Positions 5,101 to 8,461 of a stretch of 8,461 nucleotides of DNA are shown here, in pieces; position 1 is the first letter of the stretch; the number at the start of each line of letters is the position of its first letter. Origin of the DNA: Clostridia bacterium (lineage in GTDB: Bacteria; Bacillota; Clostridia; Oscillospirales; CAG-272); the NCBI GenBank assembly GCA_900753295.1, contig CAADYQ010000034.1, positions 1 to 8,461 of the forward strand, given 5' to 3'. The notes beneath the pieces were generated by a model, which saw only the letters and a list, made by a program, of their open reading frames with translations, made no database searches and was not told the origin of the DNA. The position numbers and the translations under genes were made by a program.

Positions 5101-7145
5101 AGATAGGCTTTTATCCGCGCCTTGCGGCAGACGGGATCCGCAAGAACAAACGTATGTATATTCCCTACATCCTCACCTGCACCGGCATGGTGATGATGTA
5201 CTATATCATCACCTTCCTGCAATACTCCGACGCAGTACTCGCACTGCGCGGTGGCTCCACCATCGCCATGATGATGGGACTCGGCAGTTGGGTGATCGCC
5301 GTGTTTGCGGTGATATTCCTGTTTTACACAAACTCCTTCCTTATCCGCCGGCGTAAAAAGGAATTCGGACTTTACAACATTCTCGGCATGGGCAAGCATA
5401 ACATCGGCATCATACTGTTTTTTGAAACACTGATAGTTGCACTGATCTCGCTCACTGCGGGTCTTGCCGCCGGTATCACCTTTTCCAAGCTCGCGGAGCT
5501 GGGACTCGTGAACGTTATGAAGGGCAACGTGACATACGATCTCTCGGTCTCCCCCATCGGCGTTGTTATGTCGCTTCTTATTTTCAACACGATATACCTG
5601 CTCATTTATATCAACTCGCTCATTCAGATAAGAAAAAGCAGTGCGATATCGCTTATGAAAAGCGAAAGCAACGGGGAACGTCCGCCGCGTGCAAATTGGT
5701 TCATCGGCATACTTGGCATGCTCATCCTTGCCGTAGCATACTATATCGCGGTATCCGTCAAGAACCCGCTTTCGGCAATGGTGCTTTTCCTTATCGCAGT
5801 TATAATGGTCATTATCGCGACCTATATGATAATGGTATCCGGCTCTGTCCTTCTTTGCCGTGTGCTCCAGAAGAAAAAGAGCTATTATTACAAGCCTAAC
5901 CACTTTGTTTCGGTTTCATCAATGGCGTACCGCATGAAGCGGAACGGCGCCGGGCTTGCCTCGATATGCATACTGGCGACCATGGTGCTCGTTATGATAT
6001 CCTCCACCTCGTGTCTGTATTTCGGTGCGGAGGACGCGATGCGCACACGTTATCCCCGAGAGATAAATCTCTATTATAACATGACCGGTCCGGAGGCTCT
6101 CAACGATGAAAACATAGGTGCGCTCAGAAATGCCGTATACCGGACCGCCGCAGATGCACACGGTGAAGTAAAAAACGTTGCCGACTGGCGCAGTGTTTCA
6201 GCTGTCGGATATATCAACGGCACCGAGGTCGAGACCGACCGTGACGTCGTATACGACGTGCAATGGTTCGGAGAGGTCGAAAATGTATGCACCTTTTATT
6301 TTGTTCCCCTTGCGGATTACAACAGCATGACAGGTGCAAATGAAACGCTTGAGGACGGCGAAGCAATGATCTCGCTCCATCGCACGACATATACGGGAGA
6401 TGTCATCTCGTTCACACGCGGCGAAAGCTATAAAATCAAAAAACAGGTGGACGAGTTTGCCGCAAACGATAAGATATCAAGCGATATCACAGCGACAATA
6501 ATCATTGTAGTTCCAGATCTCTTAAAAGCCGTAAGCAGGCTTTACGAGTACCAAAGCGAGCATGCCGGAATACGGCTTATGTCGCGCTGGCAGTTCGGAT
6601 TTGATACGGGACTTGACGAAGCTGCGGAAAAAGAAGTCTATCTTGCAATGCGCGATATACTTTGCGGTCCCGAATTTGAAGAAGAGTACAGCGTAAAATC
6701 GCGCTCTGTAGAATGGCGGACCGCAGAAAGTGAGGATTTTTATGCAACATACGGCGGCTTTTTCTATCTCGGTATCATTCTCAGCATAGTTTTCATATTC
6801 GCGGCGGTGCTTATTATATATTACAAGCAGATATCCGAGGGATATGAGGATCAGTCGCGCTTCCGTATAATGCAGAACGTCGGTATGACCAAAGCCGAAA
6901 TACGAAAAAGCATAAACTCTCAGCTTCTGACCGTGTTCTTCCTGCCGCTCGCATTTGCCGGGTTGCATCTCGCATTTGCATTTCCCATAATAAACAAGCT
7001 GCTCTGGCTATTCAACTTCAGTAACATTCCCCTGTTTATCGGAACAACGCTTGCAAGCTTTGCAGTCTTTGCACTGCTGTACACACTCATATATCGTGTG
7101 ACCTCCAACGCCTACTACAATATAGTGAGCGGAGCACGCGAATAA
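5097..7145 (+). CDS. ABC transporter permease, BceB-type, with large extracellular domain
   Basis: A 682-residue FtsX-fold permease. Ten predicted helices are seen: about 20-43, 62-84, 103-127, 152-176, 201-221, 227-253, 284-307, 554-576, 607-630 and 644-667. Between helices 7 and 8 lies a soluble loop of about 245 residues (308-553). This matches the BceB layout, where that extracellular domain determines peptide recognition and signals to the kinase. The ATG at 5097 overlaps the ATPase stop by 4 bp (ATGA) and has GGCGGTGA (5083-5090) upstream. Total length is slightly above the roughly 650 usual for BceB. These systems protect against bacitracin, lantibiotics and related peptides that bind cell-wall lipid intermediates; the extracellular domain is too divergent by eye to assign a substrate. 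Confidence 0.93.
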   Translation: MKIGFYPRLAADGIRKNKRMYIPYILTCTGMVMMYYIITFLQYSDAVLALRGGSTIAMMMGLGSWVIAVFAVIFLFYTNSFLIRRRKKEFGLYNILGMGKHNIGIILFFETLIVALISLTAGLAAGITFSKLAELGLVNVMKGNVTYDLSVSPIGVVMSLLIFNTIYLLIYINSLIQIRKSSAISLMKSESNGERPPRANWFIGILGMLILAVAYYIAVSVKNPLSAMVLFLIAVIMVIIATYMIMVSGSVLLCRVLQKKKSYYYKPNHFVSVSSMAYRMKRNGAGLASICILATMVLVMISSTSCLYFGAEDAMRTRYPREINLYYNMTGPEALNDENIGALRNAVYRTAADAHGEVKNVADWRSVSAVGYINGTEVETDRDVVYDVQWFGEVENVCTFYFVPLADYNSMTGANETLEDGEAMISLHRTTYTGDVISFTRGESYKIKKQVDEFAANDKISSDITATIIIVVPDLLKAVSRLYEYQSEHAGIRLMSRWQFGFDTGLDEAAEKEVYLAMRDILCGPEFEEEYSVKSRSVEWRTAESEDFYATYGGFFYLGIILSIVFIFAAVLIIYYKQISEGYEDQSRFRIMQNVGMTKAEIRKSINSQLLTVFFLPLAFAGLHLAFAFPIINKLLWLFNFSNIPLFIGTTLASFAVFALLYTLIYRVTSNAYYNIVSGARE

Positions 7146-7158
7146 AAAAAGAACCTCT

Positions 7159-7332
7159 ATGAAAATGAGACAGAAAAATTTACTTCACTCGCTTCGCAGC
7201 GTTGCCTCAAAAACCGTTTTCGGCTTCGGCATTGCGGTAATAGGCGTGCTTGCTATCCCCGCGGGCATCATTATAGGGATCATCATTATGATCTGGTCGG
7301 CGATTGACCGGGTAATGAACGCCCTTGAATAA
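7159..7332 (+). CDS. Small single-helix membrane protein, unknown function
   Basis: A 57-residue reading frame begins 13 bp after the permease stop. It has a basic amphipathic N-terminus (MKMRQKNLLHSLRSVASK) and then a long hydrophobic helix (about 19-47, rich in Gly, Ile, Val and Ala, ending in MIW). A short tail (SAIDRVMNALE) follows. Codon choice looks like that of the neighbours (ATA, GGC, GCG, CTT). No good ribosome-binding site is visible before the ATG (AAAAAAAGAACCTCT), so translation may depend on coupling to the permease. A second ATG at 7165 is an alternative start. Its stop codon lies inside the downstream palindrome. I do not recognise the family. Its place at the end of the transporter operon suggests an accessory subunit or small regulator of the complex, which is inference. 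Confidence 0.6.
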   Translation: MKMRQKNLLHSLRSVASKTVFGFGIAVIGVLAIPAGIIIGIIIMIWSAIDRVMNALE

Positions 7333-7378
7333 ACCGCTCCCGGCAGACCCATGTGGGTCTGCCGGGAGCGGTTTATTC
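7327..7378. terminator. Bidirectional terminator palindrome shared by two convergent genes
   Basis: Perfect 25-bp arms (7327-7351 and 7354-7378) surround a 2-nt centre. Each strand reads GAATAAACCGCTCCCGGCAG and onward. In either direction the stem ends GGTTTATTC, a weak T-tract. It lies between converging genes and contains both stop codons (7330-7332 on plus, 7375-7373 on minus). Confidence 0.85.
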
Positions 7379-8392
7379 TGCTGACGGGGCTGCTGTGCTC
7401 TCAAACACCTTTAGCGTCGGGCAAAGCCGCACGCTCTGATATGAAACGGTAGGCTCGCCGTCCATTCTTTTGTGAAGCAGAACAGCCGCAAGCTCGCCTA
7501 TATCCCCTGTCGGGCTGTCAACGCTCGTAAGCGCCGGCCACATGAATTTTGATGTCGGATCGGCGTCTATGCCTATCACCGAAATATCCTCGGGTATACG
7601 CAGACCAGCCTCGCGGATGGCTCGCATAGCGCCGTATGCGATATTGTCATATGCTGCAAATACGGCGGTGGGAGGCTCGCTGACTGAAAGGAGCTGACGC
7701 ATCCCGCGATACCCGCACTCCTCAAAGCGCTCGTCAAGGCAAACGATATATTCATCCGGCAACGACAGACCGTGTTCATGCATGGTCGAAATAAAGCTCG
7801 ACATACGCAATGCGGTATTGCGCTCGCCGATAAAGGCTATGCGCCGGTGCCCAAGCTCTATAAGATGGTTCACCGCAAGTACGGCTCCCATTGTATGGTT
7901 TATACCTATGCTGTCGCAGAAATCGATATTATCCCCCGTACTCACAAGCATGAACGGCGTGCGCACGCGGGTCACCAGACGCCGTATATCGCGTATATGT
8001 GAGCTGTTTTCGGTAAGCAGGAATATCCCCGAAACGCCGTCCTGCAAAAAGGAATTCACCGCTTCAAGCTCACGGCTTTTATCAAAATCGGTAAGTGTAA
8101 TGACCGGGCGGTATCCGTCGGCGCGCATTTTTTCACAAAATACATGCTGAATATCGTTGTAATACTTACTTGCAAGCTCCGGAAATATAACACCGACCGT
8201 CTTCTGCATCACGTCGGAAACGCCGGTACGCGCCGACTTGGGAGGCAAAGGTGCATTATATCCGACCTGCTGAGCCAGCCCGCGAATGCGCATTACCGTT
8301 TGTTCGTTTATATCGTTGCTCCCGCGAAGAGCCTTTGATACTGTGGAAACATTTACACCCGCCAGCGCGGCTATATCCTTAAGTGTTGCCAT
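7373..8392 (-). CDS. LacI-family transcriptional regulator
   Basis: A 339-residue regulator. The N-terminal helix-turn-helix is canonical (LKDIAALAGVNVSTVSKALRGS, residues 4-25). It is followed by a periplasmic-binding-protein-like effector domain from VGVIFP (66-71), including GHRRIAFIGE (181-190), FAAYDNIAYGAMRAIREAGL (245-264) and PEDISVIGID (267-276). The ligand is probably a sugar, as in most of the family, but no residue pattern names it. The start at 8392 is chosen because MATLKDIA is the usual beginning and AGAGGA (8397-8402) precedes it by 4 nt. A longer frame to 8452 would run through the promoter. The linker (45-65, YNAPLPPKSARTG and onward) departs from the usual PNxxARxL hinge. 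Its targets may lie beyond the right edge, or it may regulate itself. Confidence 0.92.
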   Translation of the reverse strand: MATLKDIAALAGVNVSTVSKALRGSNDINEQTVMRIRGLAQQVGYNAPLPPKSARTGVSDVMQKTVGVIFPELASKYYNDIQHVFCEKMRADGYRPVITLTDFDKSRELEAVNSFLQDGVSGIFLLTENSSHIRDIRRLVTRVRTPFMLVSTGDNIDFCDSIGINHTMGAVLAVNHLIELGHRRIAFIGERNTALRMSSFISTMHEHGLSLPDEYIVCLDERFEECGYRGMRQLLSVSEPPTAVFAAYDNIAYGAMRAIREAGLRIPEDISVIGIDADPTSKFMWPALTSVDSPTGDIGELAAVLLHKRMDGEPTVSYQSVRLCPTLKVFESTAAPSAE

Positions 8393-8423
8393 GGTGTCCT
8401 CTTTTTTTCGAAACTTTTTACTT

Positions 8424-8452
8424 ATTATATCACAAAAAACATGGGTTGTCAA
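8424..8452 (-). promoter_or_regulatory. Consensus promoter of the LacI-family gene
   Basis: On the minus strand, TTGACA (8452-8447), a 17-bp spacer and TATAAT (8429-8424) match the vegetative consensus in all 12 positions, with TGA before the -10 adding an extended element. The start should fall near 8417, about 25 nt before the ATG at 8392, which excludes the longer reading frame. Confidence 0.92.
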
Positions 8453-8461
8453 AAAGAAGAG

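Noticed and set aside
5043..5903. Minus-strand frame with His-rich sequence, possible metal-binding protein
   Set aside because: The His, Tyr and Asp richness is the mirror of the permease's Met, Val and Ile codons. It has no start signal and no independent support.
8393..8452. 20-residue N-terminal extension of the LacI-type regulator
   Set aside because: It includes the consensus -10 and reaches the -35, so it cannot be transcribed from that promoter. The MATLKDIA start is the family norm.

Overview
The window reads as Gram-positive chromosome of the Bacillota, most likely a gut-type Clostridia. The evidence is strong AGGAGG-like ribosome-binding sites, a lipoprotein-type polyamine-binding protein, a LiaF-like envelope-stress protein, a complete BceRS-BceAB-type peptide-sensing and detoxification module, and base composition close to half G+C. 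TGA and TAA both act as ordinary stops. I cannot name a genus. There are no mobile elements, CRISPR arrays, tRNA or rRNA genes, and no gene-free stretch over 300 bases; the longest gap is 4154-4332.

Left block (1-2435): the 3' end of a polyamine ABC-transporter operon. A PotC permease fragment cut by the window edge runs into PotD (TAATG overlap). An 18-bp gap follows, then a LiaF-like four-helix membrane protein with a C-terminal run of Phe-Gly repeats. A strong intrinsic terminator closes the block.

Central block (2423-7378): a BceRS-BceAB module. A promoter overlapping the previous terminator's T-run drives an OmpR-type response regulator and an overlapping intramembrane-sensing histidine kinase. 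The 179-bp gap that follows holds a perfect inverted repeat matching the BceR-family operator pattern (TnACA-N4-TGTAA). It also holds a hairpin that looks like the kinase gene's terminator, and an extended -10 promoter whose -35 lies inside that hairpin. This is the expected arrangement when a constitutively made sensor pair switches on its own transporter. The ATPase and the 10-helix FtsX-fold permease follow with a 4-bp ATGA overlap, then a 57-codon hydrophobic small protein.

Right block (7327-8461): a convergent LacI-family regulator with a consensus promoter (TTGACA, 17 bp, TATAAT). It is separated from the transporter operon by a 25-bp perfect-arm palindrome that contains the stop codons of both converging genes.

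Nothing here is a clearly new class of system. The most distinctive signals are the nested terminator, operator and promoter at 4155-4232, the unlisted small membrane protein at 7159-7332, the polyamine-binding protein with an anchor at each end, and the shared-stop palindrome.
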